DNA from: Gemmatimonadota bacterium
GTDB taxonomy: Bacteria; Gemmatimonadota; Gemmatimonadetes; Longimicrobiales; Gaopeijiaceae
NCBI GenBank assembly: GCA_029879725.1
Contig: JAOUPR010000027.1
Coordinates: forward strand, 1-43,422
Direction: 5' to 3'
Length of the DNA stretch: 43,422 nucleotides
Shown: one piece after another, positions 1 to 7,474 of the stretch
How the letters are laid out: each line of letters opens with the position of its first letter
Numbering within the stretch: the stretch's first letter is position 1
Position numbers and translations under genes: made by a program
The notes under the pieces: model-generated
What the model was told of the DNA's origin: nothing
Seen by the model: the letters and a program-made list of their open reading frames with translations, nothing else
Database searches by the model: none

Positions 1-879
1 CCCCACGGCGTAGGCGTTGATGGTCGCCTCGATTTCGAGGCCGTGCGCTTCGGCGAAGGCCAGGGAGGCCACCACCACCGCGGCCGCTCCGTCGTTGAGG
101 CCCGGCGCGTTCCCGGCCGTGACCACGTGGTTCTCGATGTCCGCGGGGGCATCCTTCACGAAAGCCGGGCGGAGCTTCGCCAGCGCCTCCAGGGACGTGT
201 CCCCCCGCGGGCCCTCGTCCACCCCCACCACCGTGGATCCCCTCCGGCCGGCGATCTCCACCGGGACGATCTCTCCGTCGAACTTCCCCGCCTCCTGGGC
301 CGCCACCGCCTTGCGGTGCGACCCGAGGGAGAACGCGTCCGCGTCTTCCCGGGAGATCCCCGCCTTGTGCGCCGTGTACTCCGCGTGCCCGCCCATGTGG
401 CAGGCTCCGAAGGAACACCACAGCCCATCGAAGATCAATCCGTCCTGGACGTTCTGGTCCCCGAACTTCACCCCGTTCCTCATCCCGCGGAGGTAGTGGG
501 GAACGTTGGACATCGATTCCATCCCCCCGGCCACCACAAGACCCGCGTCACCGGCCTTGATGGCCTGGGCGGCGAGCATGACGGCCTTGAGGCCCGAGCC
601 ACAGACCTTGTTGATGGTGAGGGCGGGGATGCCCGCGGGGATTCCCCCGTGGATGGCGGCCTGGCGGGCCGGCGCCTGGCCCGAACCCGCCCCCACGACG
701 TTCCCCATGATCACCTCGTCCACCAACGCGGCGTCGATCCCCGCGCGCTCCACGGCGGCCCGGATGGCGACGGCACCGAGGCCGGGAGCCGCGAGCGGAC
801 TCAATCCGCCGAGGAATCGGCCGATGGGAGTGCGAGCACCCCCCTTCAGGATCACGGGCCTACGGCTCTTGTCGGTCAT
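1..879 (-). CDS. Acetyl-CoA C-acetyltransferase (thiolase), 3' end outside window
   Basis: A biosynthetic-type thiolase, which condenses two acetyl-CoA to acetoacetyl-CoA or cleaves the product. It starts at ATG 879-877 and runs off the left edge, so 293 codons of the roughly 390 usual for the family are visible. The N-terminal half is clear: a start ending in ARTPIG, then NKVCGSGLKAV around residues 90-100 with the acyl-accepting cysteine near residue 93, then GGMESMSNVPHY. The C-terminal catalytic His and Cys motifs lie beyond the window. A gap of 113 bases separates it from the upstream hydrolase gene, so it may have its own promoter, but I see no convincing one. The family call is firm; substrate range (acetyl-CoA or longer acyl chains) cannot be decided from this part. 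Confidence 0.95.
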   Translation of the reverse strand, partial: MTDKSRRPVILKGGARTPIGRFLGGLSPLAAPGLGAVAIRAAVERAGIDAALVDEVIMGNVVGAGSGQAPARQAAIHGGIPAGIPALTINKVCGSGLKAVMLAAQAIKAGDAGLVVAGGMESMSNVPHYLRGMRNGVKFGDQNVQDGLIFDGLWCSFGACHMGGHAEYTAHKAGISREDADAFSLGSHRKAVAAQEAGKFDGEIVPVEIAGRRGSTVVGVDEGPRGDTSLEALAKLRPAFVKDAPADIENHVVTAGNAPGLNDGAAAVVVASLAFAEAHGLEIEATINAYAVG

Positions 880-992
880 GCGAAGCTTCGATGATGTCGG
901 GGAACTCCGGGCGCGCCCCGGAGGATGGGCCAGCGGTCAGCCCTTTCAAGATAGGAAAAACGACCCCGCCGGTCACCCGGGGGCGCCGCGCT

Positions 993-1883
993 TCAGGGGG
1001 TCGGTGACGGGAGGAGGGACGGAGTGGGATCGTCACGGTCGAGGCGGCCCCACGGCACGTCGGCGTCGTGCTCGAACACGAGGAGCCACCCTTCCTCCCG
1101 GGCCCGGGGCCACAGGCCGCGCTTGGATTCCATGGTCACGAGGGGCTCCAGGTCGTATCCCATGATCCAGGGAAGAGGGAGATGGGCCGAGGTCGGGCAG
1201 ACATCGCCCAGGAAACACGCCACGTCTCCGCCGTCCTCCACCCAGACGGACTGATGATGGGGCGTGTGTCCCGGCGTGGGCGCGACCCGGACCCCTTCCG
1301 TGATCACGGCCTCACCCTCCACGGGACTCCAGAGGCCGGCCTCGGCCACGGGCTCGAAGTTGTGCGGAAGATAGCTCGCCCGCACGCGCTCGTTCCCCCC
1401 GCGCGCGAACTCCAGCTCGCGGCGCTGAACCACGTGTCTCGCCCCCGGAAACGAGGGGCGGACGTGCCCGTCCCCGTCGCGGAAGGTGTTCCCGCCGGCG
1501 TGGTCGAAGTGGAGATGGGTGTTCACCACGATGTCCACGTCGTCGGGTTGGAACCCCGCGGCCCGGATGGCGTCCTCGAGGCGGGAGGGGTATCCAAGGT
1601 TGGCCACGCCGTAGATGCGATGGAACTTCTCCGACTCCTTGTTCCCCGCTCCGGTATCGACCAACACCAGCGCGCCGGGGGCCTCGATGAGAAGGCAGCG
1701 CATGGCCAGGGGAATCCGGTTGCGGTCGTCCGGAGGAATCCGCTCCTCCCACAGCGGGCGGGGAACGACACCGAACATGGCCCCGCCGTCGAGCCAGAGG
1801 AGCCCGGCCTCCAGCGCGTGGATGCGGATCCCCCCCACCCGCGTGCTCCGCACCAGCGGCATCTCCGCGATGTCGCGCGCCAT
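993..1883 (-). CDS. Metallo-beta-lactamase-fold hydrolase
   Basis: A 296-residue metallo-beta-lactamase-fold protein. It carries the metal-binding motif THLHFDHAGG (HxHxDH), a later TPGHTPHH histidine site and FLGDV, whose Asp would bridge the two metals. Layout resembles AHL lactonase-like and related soluble hydrolases, but the substrate cannot be read from sequence. The frame is open further upstream inside the exonuclease gene. The ATG at 1883 is preferred because it follows the exonuclease stop by 5 bases and avoids a long overlap. It is the last gene of the rex operon, so it may be controlled by NADH/NAD balance through Rex. Function beyond the fold is unknown. Confidence 0.9.
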   Translation of the reverse strand: MARDIAEMPLVRSTRVGGIRIHALEAGLLWLDGGAMFGVVPRPLWEERIPPDDRNRIPLAMRCLLIEAPGALVLVDTGAGNKESEKFHRIYGVANLGYPSRLEDAIRAAGFQPDDVDIVVNTHLHFDHAGGNTFRDGDGHVRPSFPGARHVVQRRELEFARGGNERVRASYLPHNFEPVAEAGLWSPVEGEAVITEGVRVAPTPGHTPHHQSVWVEDGGDVACFLGDVCPTSAHLPLPWIMGYDLEPLVTMESKRGLWPRAREEGWLLVFEHDADVPWGRLDRDDPTPSLLPSPTP

Positions 1884-1888
1884 GAAGC

Positions 1889-2725
1889 CTACGCCTCTTC
1901 CGGGGGTTCCGGACTCAGGGGTTTCTCCTTCTTCCTGGCGTTGCGCCCCAGGTACCGTTCCAACGCGGGGAGATCCGCCAGCCCCTTCGCCCCAGCTTCG
2001 TCCAGAAGGCACATGAGGACCTTCGCGGTGGCGAGGGCATCGCCGTAGGCACGGTGCCGGTCGGACACCTCCACGCCGAAGTGACGGGTCACGGCGTCCA
2101 GATTCCTGCGTCTCAACTCCGGGACGAGCGCCCTGGCCATCCGCACCGTGCAGAGACGGGGCACACCGGGCACGTCCCCACGGGCCTGGAGGAGTTCACC
2201 CGAGACGAATCCCCAGTCGAACGCGGCGTTGTGCGCCACGAACACCCGGCCGTCCACCCGGCGCATCACCTCGTCCGCCACGTGGTCGAAGTACGGGGCG
2301 CCGGCGACCATGCGGTCGTCGATCCCCGTGATGCGGGTGATCATGGGCGGGATGGATCGCCCGGGGTTGAGCAGCGTCTGGAACTCGTCGACCACCACGC
2401 CTCCCCTCACCTCCACGGCGGCGATCTCCGTGATGCGGTCCCCCCGGGCGAAGGACCCGCCGGTGGTCTCCACGTCCACCACCACGTACGACAGCTCCGC
2501 CAGAGACTGATCCGACCCGGAAGCTTCGTCGAGACTCCAGATCCCCTGGGCGTCCACCCGGAAGCGCGGGTCCGATCCCAGGAGCTGGAAGACGGCGGCG
2601 GACGCCGCGCCGGGATGGCCGGACAGCCGGAGGACGTCGCGGGCGATGTCGAGGGTGTGGAGCGCGCCACCCCGCAGACGACGCGCGACCCGCTGGGAAA
2701 GTGTGAGGCCCTTCCCCTCCCTCAC
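1889..2725 (-). CDS. DEDDh 3'-5' exonuclease (DnaQ-like) with N-terminal winged-helix-like extension
   Basis: A 278-residue DnaQ-family exonuclease. The exonuclease domain fills roughly residues 85-260 and shows all three motifs: VVVDVETTGG (Exo I, DxE), VAHNAAFDWGF (Exo II) and HRAYGDALAT (Exo III, with the H and D of the DEDDh class). The first ~80 residues look like a small winged helix, ending in a strand-turn with GIWSLDE. The chosen start is GTG 2725-2723, overlapping the rex stop by GTGA; the frame stays open through rex, but extension into it would be a shadow of that gene. It could act as a polymerase III epsilon-like proofreading or repair nuclease. The short C-terminal tail is basic then acidic. 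A full pol III epsilon role is not shown. Confidence 0.9.
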   Translation of the reverse strand: MREGKGLTLSQRVARRLRGGALHTLDIARDVLRLSGHPGAASAAVFQLLGSDPRFRVDAQGIWSLDEASGSDQSLAELSYVVVDVETTGGSFARGDRITEIAAVEVRGGVVVDEFQTLLNPGRSIPPMITRITGIDDRMVAGAPYFDHVADEVMRRVDGRVFVAHNAAFDWGFVSGELLQARGDVPGVPRLCTVRMARALVPELRRRNLDAVTRHFGVEVSDRHRAYGDALATAKVLMCLLDEAGAKGLADLPALERYLGRNARKKEKPLSPEPPEEA

Positions 2726-3363
2726 GCGTCCGTATCTCCGCGGCTGATGTCGAAGCTCAGGGACTCCAGTTCCATGGCGAGGCTCACGTCCTTCAGGAAC
2801 ACCCCCTTCGGGACCCGGAGCTGCTTCGGCGCGAAGTTGAGGATTCCCCTCACTCCCGCCACCACCGCCCGGTCGGCCACCTGCTGCGCCGCGTCGGCCG
2901 GCACGGCGAGCACCACGATGTCCACGCATTGGTCGTGGATCACCGATTCGAACTCCTCCAGCGGTCGGACCACGTCGGACCCCATGGCCGTCCCCACCTT
3001 GGCGGGATCGACGTCGAACACGGCAACGAAATCGAACCCCCGCCGCGTGAAGTTCGGGTACTCGGTGAGCGCGGCTCCGATCCGTCCCGCCCCCACGAGG
3101 GCCACCCGCCACCGGCGGTCCACGCCGAGGATCTGGCGCAGATGGCCGAGCAACTCCCTGACGGAGTACCCCATCCCCCGCTTCCCGAAGGAACCGAAGT
3201 GGGACAGGTCCTTGCGCACCTGGGCCGCCGTGGTGCCGCCGTCGTGGGCCAACTCCTCGGACGATACCGTGGCCTCGCCCTGGTCTTCGAGCAACTCCAG
3301 GGTGCGGAGATAATGCGACAACCGGCGAACCGTCGTCTTGGGGATCCTTCGCGGTGCGATCAT
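2722..3363 (-). CDS. rex: Redox-sensing transcriptional repressor Rex
   Basis: A 213-residue Rex protein, the usual length. Residues 1-75 form the winged-helix DNA-binding domain (VSSEELAHDGGTTAAQVRKD and then FGKRGMGY, typical of Rex). Residues 85-200 form the NAD(H)-binding Rossmann domain with VALVGAGRIG and the C-terminal IPKGVFLKD-like stretch seen in the family. Rex dimers bind DNA when NAD is high and release it when NADH rises, so the operon is induced when respiration is limited. The protein is followed by the exonuclease (GTGA overlap) and the MBL-fold hydrolase. A textbook Rex operator lies on its own promoter, which supports autoregulation. The call is firm; the regulon outside this operon is unknown. 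Confidence 0.97.
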   Translation of the reverse strand: MIAPRRIPKTTVRRLSHYLRTLELLEDQGEATVSSEELAHDGGTTAAQVRKDLSHFGSFGKRGMGYSVRELLGHLRQILGVDRRWRVALVGAGRIGAALTEYPNFTRRGFDFVAVFDVDPAKVGTAMGSDVVRPLEEFESVIHDQCVDIVVLAVPADAAQQVADRAVVAGVRGILNFAPKQLRVPKGVFLKDVSLAMELESLSFDISRGDTDA

Positions 3364-3397
3364 GTGCCCAGGCCACCCTGACAGTGGAACAGCTTGC

Positions 3398-3415
3398 TTG
3401 TGAAAAGCATCACAA
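3398..3415 (-). promoter_or_regulatory. Rex operator
   Basis: An 18-bp perfect inverted repeat, TTGTGA, six bases, TCACAA. This matches the known Rex recognition pattern (TTGTGA-N6-TCACAA). It lies 35-52 bases upstream of the rex start and touches the last base of the predicted -10 element, so bound Rex should block initiation. Confidence 0.9.
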
Positions 3416-3443
3416 ATCTAGGAGGCACCCTCCCGATGAGCAA
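3415..3443 (-). promoter_or_regulatory. Predicted sigma-70-type promoter of rex
   Basis: On the minus strand a -35 element TTGCTC (3443-3438), a 17-base spacer and a -10 element TAGATT (3420-3415) precede rex. The Rex operator starts at the last base of the -10. The predicted transcription start near 3408 leaves a leader of about 45 bases. Spacing and overlap support it; it has not been measured. Confidence 0.65.
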
Positions 3444-3454
3444 CGCGGGAAACG

Positions 3455-3477
3455 GCTCCGCGGGGAGCGGTGCTCCC
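3455..3477 (-). terminator. Two competing hairpins after rsmA
   Basis: Just past the rsmA stop, a 6-bp stem GGGAGC/GCTCCC with a 3-base loop and a 5-bp stem GCTCC/GGAGC with a 4-base loop share one arm, so only one can form at a time. There is no T-run, so this is at best a weak or Rho-assisted terminator separating rsmA from the rex promoter. Confidence 0.35.
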
Positions 3478-3478
3478 G

Positions 3479-4306
3479 TCATCCCCCCAGGGCGATGGGA
3501 AGGCGCAGGGAGAGCTCCACGAACTGGGCCGGGGTAAGGCGCTCGGGGCGGCACTCCGGGACGATCTCCATGCGTTCCAGGACGTCCGTCCACACCTCCG
3601 GACCGAGCTCGAGATCGGGATGGGAGCGGAGGATCTTCCCCAACTGTTTCCTGCGCCACTGGAAGGCGGCCCGCACCAACACCCTCAGCCGTGCCTCGGC
3701 CTCCGGGTCCAGGGGAGGGGGGGCCAGGGGCGTCAACCGCACGACGGCCGACTCGACGTTGGGAACGGGACGGAACGCCTTGCGACCCACGCGGAACAGC
3801 TTCTCCACCCGGGCCACGCTCTGGACGCCCACGGTGAGGGCGCCGTACTCCCCGGTCCCGGCCGGGGCGACCATGCGGTCGGCCACCTCCTCCTGCACCA
3901 GGAGGACGATCACCTGGGGACGAGGCCGACGGAGGAGGTGGAAGACGATGGGCGTGGTGATGTTGTACGGGATGTTTCCCACCACCTTGAGCCGCTCCAT
4001 GGAGGGCACGTGGTCGGCCAGCTCCACCTGGAGGATGTCTCCCCGCACCACCTTCACGTGGGGCCGGTCCCCATACTCCGCTTCCAGGGATACGGCCAGA
4101 GCGTCGTCCAGCTCCACGACGACGAGCCGGCCCGCCCTCTCCGCCAGGTGCCGGGTGAGCGCGCCCTGGCCGGGGCCGATCTCCACCACCTCGTCCCGCG
4201 GCTCGACTCCCACGGCGTCGACGATCTTCCGTTGGAGATTCGGGTCGACCAGGAAGTTCTGACCCAGGGACTTCTTGGCGCGATGCCGGCCCGCCTCGCC
4301 CGTCAC
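3479..4306 (-). CDS. rsmA: 16S rRNA dimethyltransferase RsmA (KsgA)
   Basis: A 275-residue SAM-dependent enzyme that dimethylates the two adjacent adenines in the 3' hairpin loop of 16S rRNA late in 30S assembly. Visible motifs are KKSLGQNFLVD near residue 11, the SAM site VEIGPGQGALT, VVELD, the D of RGDILQ, and the catalytic VGNIPYNI (N-[IL]-P-Y). Length fits the family. The start is GTG 4306-4304; 31 bases separate it from the phosphatase gene upstream, so it is probably the last gene of the partner-switching operon. Downstream there are hairpins and then the rex promoter. Confidence 0.97.
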   Translation of the reverse strand: MTGEAGRHRAKKSLGQNFLVDPNLQRKIVDAVGVEPRDEVVEIGPGQGALTRHLAERAGRLVVVELDDALAVSLEAEYGDRPHVKVVRGDILQVELADHVPSMERLKVVGNIPYNITTPIVFHLLRRPRPQVIVLLVQEEVADRMVAPAGTGEYGALTVGVQSVARVEKLFRVGRKAFRPVPNVESAVVRLTPLAPPPLDPEAEARLRVLVRAAFQWRRKQLGKILRSHPDLELGPEVWTDVLERMEIVPECRPERLTPAQFVELSLRLPIALGG

Positions 4307-4337
4307 GGTGCCACCGCGCCGCGCACCGCGGAGCGCG

Positions 4338-5930
4338 TCACGTCCTCAGCACCATCGCGGTGCGGTCGTCCCCCGTGAGCGCGGATCCCTCGGACACGGG
4401 AAGGGTGAAGAGAGCCTCCACGATCCGCGCGGGGTCCTCTCCCTGGTTGAGCCTCACCGCCTCCAGGATGCGCGCCTCACCGTCACCGCGCGTGGCGGAC
4501 GCCAGGTTGTCGGGGAGCCCATCGGTGAACAGGACGAGCGTGTCGGAGTCACGATCCCAGGACACCACCTCCTCCTGATACGCGTCCGGTCCGGCGAATC
4601 CCACCGGAGGGTCGGTCGCGGTGAGGCGAACCGCCTCACCGCCGGACTTCATGACGAAGGCATGGGGGTGCCCCGCGTTGGAGTAGATCAACGTCCGCGC
4701 CGCGGGATCCAGCACTCCGTAGAACACCGTGAGGAACATCTCCGTGGTCTCCAGCTCCTCGCGCAGAGCGTCGTCCAGGTCCCTCAGGACCTGCGCCGGC
4801 GACAGCGGGGACTCGCGAGCGTAGATGGCCGCGGCGCTCATCGTGAGCGTCATGATCAGGGCCGACGGGAACCCGTGCTGGGACACGTCACCCAGCATCA
4901 CCCCGATCCGCCCCGCCGGAAGCTTGAAGAGCTGGTAGAAGTCCCCACCCACCTGTTCGGCGGGCACCACCCGGGCCGCGGCACGGGCGCCGGAAAACCG
5001 ACCCGCGTCGGGGAGGAGCTTCTGCTGGAGGTCGTGCGCCAACTCCATCTCGCGCGCCATACGCTCCTTCGACAGACTCTCCTGGATGAGGCGGTTGTTC
5101 TCCAGAGCCGCGCCCACCTGCGAGGCGATGGCCGCCAGAAGCTTCTGGTCCGCCGCGTTGAAGCGATCGTCCTCCTTGCGGCCGATGAGGTTGATCACGC
5201 CCACCGTGCGCGACTCTCCCGTGGGCGGCGTGTACCGGATGGGTACCGAGAGGAACGAGTCTCCGGGAAGCCCATGCTCTCTCTGCGCGACCGTGGGAGT
5301 CCGCGAAGCGATGACGGAGCGTCCCTCCCGGAACACCGTGGAGGTGACGCGGTCCGGGTCCTCCGTGGAGAGCGGACCCTCCACTCCGTGCGCCCCGAAT
5401 TCCGCGATGATGTGGAGGTGATCGTCACCGGCGTCGAAAACCCACAACGAGCCTCGAAGCGCGCCCATCACGTCACACACCTCCCCGAGGATCACCCGGG
5501 CCGCCTCGTCGAGATGGAGGATGGACCCCAGCGTCTCGCTGATGGAATAGAGGAGGTTGATCTCTTCGTACCGCTCGGACAGCTCGTGCGTGAAGAAGCG
5601 GACTTCACGCTCCGATTCCATGGCGCGATACAACGCCGAGGCCAGAACGTCGGCCACCGCGTCCGGTGGCGCGGTCTCCACGGAGAGAACCTCCACCACG
5701 AGCGCTCCTCCATCCTTGAGGAGAACGCGGCGGGTCACGGGCGGCGGGGAATCACCCTCCGGAACGGGCACGGCCGGCGATTCGTAGAGCGGCTCACCAC
5801 GGTCACCCGGAACGGCTTGGGGAAAGACCCTGACCCGCGCCCCGAACGCTCCTTCGACGTCCTGCAGGACTTCCTTCGCCGCATCGGGAAGGAAAGCCGG
5901 AAGGGCCGCTCCAGTGGATTCCACGCTCAT
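4338..5930 (-). CDS. GAF-domain SpoIIE/RsbU-type PP2C phosphatase
   Basis: A 530-residue soluble regulator. An N-terminal region of about 120 residues is unrecognised. A GAF sensor domain follows at about 130-285 (ending VGVINLIGRKEDDRFNAADQ), then a short helical linker (KERMAREMELAHDLQQKLLP, typical of RsbU-like enzymes). The SpoIIE PP2C domain at about 305-530 carries LGDVSQHGFPSALIM, NAGHPHAF, LVLFTDGLPDN and GDDRTAMV, which supply the metal-binding aspartates. It would dephosphorylate the STAS protein encoded at 6503-6835 when its GAF domain senses a signal. No membrane segment is seen. The RsbW-like kinase lies 63 bases upstream. Ligand of the GAF domain is unknown. Confidence 0.93.
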   Translation of the reverse strand: MSVESTGAALPAFLPDAAKEVLQDVEGAFGARVRVFPQAVPGDRGEPLYESPAVPVPEGDSPPPVTRRVLLKDGGALVVEVLSVETAPPDAVADVLASALYRAMESEREVRFFTHELSERYEEINLLYSISETLGSILHLDEAARVILGEVCDVMGALRGSLWVFDAGDDHLHIIAEFGAHGVEGPLSTEDPDRVTSTVFREGRSVIASRTPTVAQREHGLPGDSFLSVPIRYTPPTGESRTVGVINLIGRKEDDRFNAADQKLLAAIASQVGAALENNRLIQESLSKERMAREMELAHDLQQKLLPDAGRFSGARAAARVVPAEQVGGDFYQLFKLPAGRIGVMLGDVSQHGFPSALIMTLTMSAAAIYARESPLSPAQVLRDLDDALREELETTEMFLTVFYGVLDPAARTLIYSNAGHPHAFVMKSGGEAVRLTATDPPVGFAGPDAYQEEVVSWDRDSDTLVLFTDGLPDNLASATRGDGEARILEAVRLNQGEDPARIVEALFTLPVSEGSALTGDDRTAMVLRT

Positions 5931-5993
5931 GACGAAAGAGGAGGGCCGGGGGGATCGGCGCTCGGACGACGGAGAGGTTTTCGATACACCGGG

Positions 5994-6434
5994 CTAGGCC
6001 TGGGCACCACCTTCCAGAACCCCGTCCCCGTCCAGACGGAGCACCAGGGTGACCGAATTCCCCCGGTCGTTGAAGCTCACCTCGTCCAGGAGCTTCTTCA
6101 TGAGGAAGAGCCCGCGGCCACCCACGTCGGACAGATGGTCCGGAGTGGTGGGGTCGGGCACGAGGGCCGGGTCGAAGCCCACGCCCTGGTCCGTGACGCG
6201 GGCGGTGACCATCACCTTGTTGATGCGGACCTCGACCATGACGCGCTTCGACGGGTCGTGACCGTTTCCGTACAGCATCGCGTTGGAGAGGGCCTCGGTG
6301 AGTCCCACGCGGAAGTTGAAGCGGAGACGGGAGGCGGCCCGCTCGCAGGCGTCGCACCGGGCCACCACGTAGTCCACCGCATCCTCGATGGACTGGAGGT
6401 CGGTGGGGAGCTCTAGAATCAGGTCTTTATCCAT
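5994..6434 (-). CDS. RsbW-like anti-sigma serine kinase
   Basis: A 146-residue GHKL ATPase of the RsbW/SpoIIAB type. The N-box is GLTEALSNAMLYGNG (about 45-59), with the Asn that holds Mg-ATP. The G1 box is DQGVGFDP and the G2 box GGRGLFLMKKLLDEV. Family members phosphorylate a STAS antagonist and bind a sigma factor or another partner. Here the STAS gene is directly upstream and the phosphatase downstream, so the three make a complete partner switch. No sigma factor gene is in the window, so the output target is not known. The start is ATG 6434. Confidence 0.93.
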   Translation of the reverse strand: MDKDLILELPTDLQSIEDAVDYVVARCDACERAASRLRFNFRVGLTEALSNAMLYGNGHDPSKRVMVEVRINKVMVTARVTDQGVGFDPALVPDPTTPDHLSDVGGRGLFLMKKLLDEVSFNDRGNSVTLVLRLDGDGVLEGGAQA

Positions 6435-6502
6435 GGGGCTCGGTCTCGGATCCGGAGTGCTCAGGGGTGAACAGCCTACCCTTGGGTCGCGCGGCGGAAC
6501 GG

Positions 6503-6835
6503 TCAGAATCCGTCCAGCGCCTGCGCCTTGTCGTCCGCGATCCGAAAGAGCGTATCCAGCTTCGTGAGCTCGAACAGCGTCTTGAGATCCTCGTTCAGGC
6601 TGGAGAGCCGCAACTCCCCGCTCTGCTCGCGGATCTTCTTGGACAGGCTCACCAACACGCCGAGGCCGGAAGAGTCGATGTACCCCGTGTTGGAGAAATC
6701 GATGACGAACTTCCGATCCCCCTCCTCCAGGTGCTCCAGGACCTTCTGCTTCAACTCCTGTCGGTTCCCGACGATGAGTTGCCCCTCTACCTCTACCAGG
6801 GTGACGTCACCACTCTGTGACACCTGAAAGCCCAT
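6503..6835 (-). CDS. STAS-domain anti-sigma factor antagonist
   Basis: A 110-residue single STAS domain (SpoIIAA/RsbV type). The phosphorylation motif is YIDSSGLGVL, with Ser55 the likely site by alignment to RsbV. It should alternate between a phosphorylated form made by the RsbW-like kinase and a free form regenerated by the GAF-SpoIIE phosphatase; the free form sequesters the kinase. The frame is open 14 codons further up, but ATG 6835 is preferred because an AAGGGAG ribosome site sits 7 bases before it and the family starts here. First gene of the operon. Confidence 0.95.
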   Translation of the reverse strand: MGFQVSQSGDVTLVEVEGQLIVGNRQELKQKVLEHLEEGDRKFVIDFSNTGYIDSSGLGVLVSLSKKIREQSGELRLSSLNEDLKTLFELTKLDTLFRIADDKAQALDGF

Positions 6836-6917
6836 GGGATCTCCCTTCACGTCTGGATGCGGATGTCGCCCCGCCACCGATCACGGTGTGCGGCGCCATG
6901 GCCTGATGAGCCGTTCA

Positions 6918-6947
6918 ATGATAAAAAGGGAACAAATGTCGGGGCAA
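6918..6947 (-). promoter_or_regulatory. Candidate promoter of the STAS-RsbW-RsbU-rsmA operon
   Basis: In the 135-base gap between coaD and the STAS gene, the minus strand has TTGCCC (6947-6942), an 18-base spacer and TATCAT (6923-6918), within the most AT-rich stretch of the region. The predicted leader is about 75 bases. Only sequence resemblance supports it. Confidence 0.35.
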
Positions 6948-6970
6948 GCTCCAAGTGCCCAAAGCCGCTC

Positions 6971-7474
6971 TCACCGGGACGAAAACTTGCGGTTCACCGC
7001 CGCCAGGACCGGCGGCGACACGAACGGTCCCACGTCTCCGTTCAAGCTGGCCACTTCACGGACCAGCGACGACGAGAGAAAGGAGTACTCCCCTTCCGGG
7101 ACCAGGAACACCGTCTCGATCTCGTCCCAGAGCTTCTGGTTCATCTGGGCCATCTGGAGCTCGTATTCGAAATCGGACACCGCCCGCAGGCCGCGGATCA
7201 CGACATGCGCGTCCCGCTGGCGAGCGAAGTCCACCAGGAGTCCCTGGAACGACACGGCCTCCACCCGGGGCTCGTCGCGGAAGACCTCCGTGATGAGCTC
7301 CAGGCGCTCCTCCACGGAGAACAAGCCCTTCTTGACGTGGGTCGCCGTGTAGGCCACCGCCACCAGCAATCGGTCGGCGATGCGGAGTGAACGTCGGGCG
7401 ATGTCCTCGTGCCCCCGCGTGAGGGGGTCGAAGGAACCGGGGTAGATCGCGGTGATGGGGGTGGCGCGATTCAT
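6971..7474 (-). CDS. coaD: Phosphopantetheine adenylyltransferase CoaD
   Basis: A 167-residue nucleotidyltransferase that joins ATP and 4'-phosphopantetheine to give dephospho-CoA, the fourth step of CoA synthesis. It shows the family start AIYPGSFDPLTRGHEDI with the substrate-binding GSFDP and the ATP-binding T-x-G-H, then VIRGLRAVSDFEYE and the C-terminal YSFLSSSLVREVA. The length is normal. Its ATG at 7474 overlaps the rsmD stop by ATGA, an arrangement common for the rsmD-coaD pair. It is the last gene of the block beginning at 15141. Confidence 0.98.
   Translation of the reverse strand: MNRATPITAIYPGSFDPLTRGHEDIARRSLRIADRLLVAVAYTATHVKKGLFSVEERLELITEVFRDEPRVEAVSFQGLLVDFARQRDAHVVIRGLRAVSDFEYELQMAQMNQKLWDEIETVFLVPEGEYSFLSSSLVREVASLNGDVGPFVSPPVLAAVNRKFSSR

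Noticed and set aside
880-992. A possible promoter for the thiolase with TTGAAA as -35.
   Set aside because: No acceptable -10 element lies at the right distance.
1889-3376. A 495-codon frame that would join the exonuclease to a region inside rex.
   Set aside because: Its first ~217 codons are a rex shadow; the real start is GTG 2725 in the GTGA overlap.
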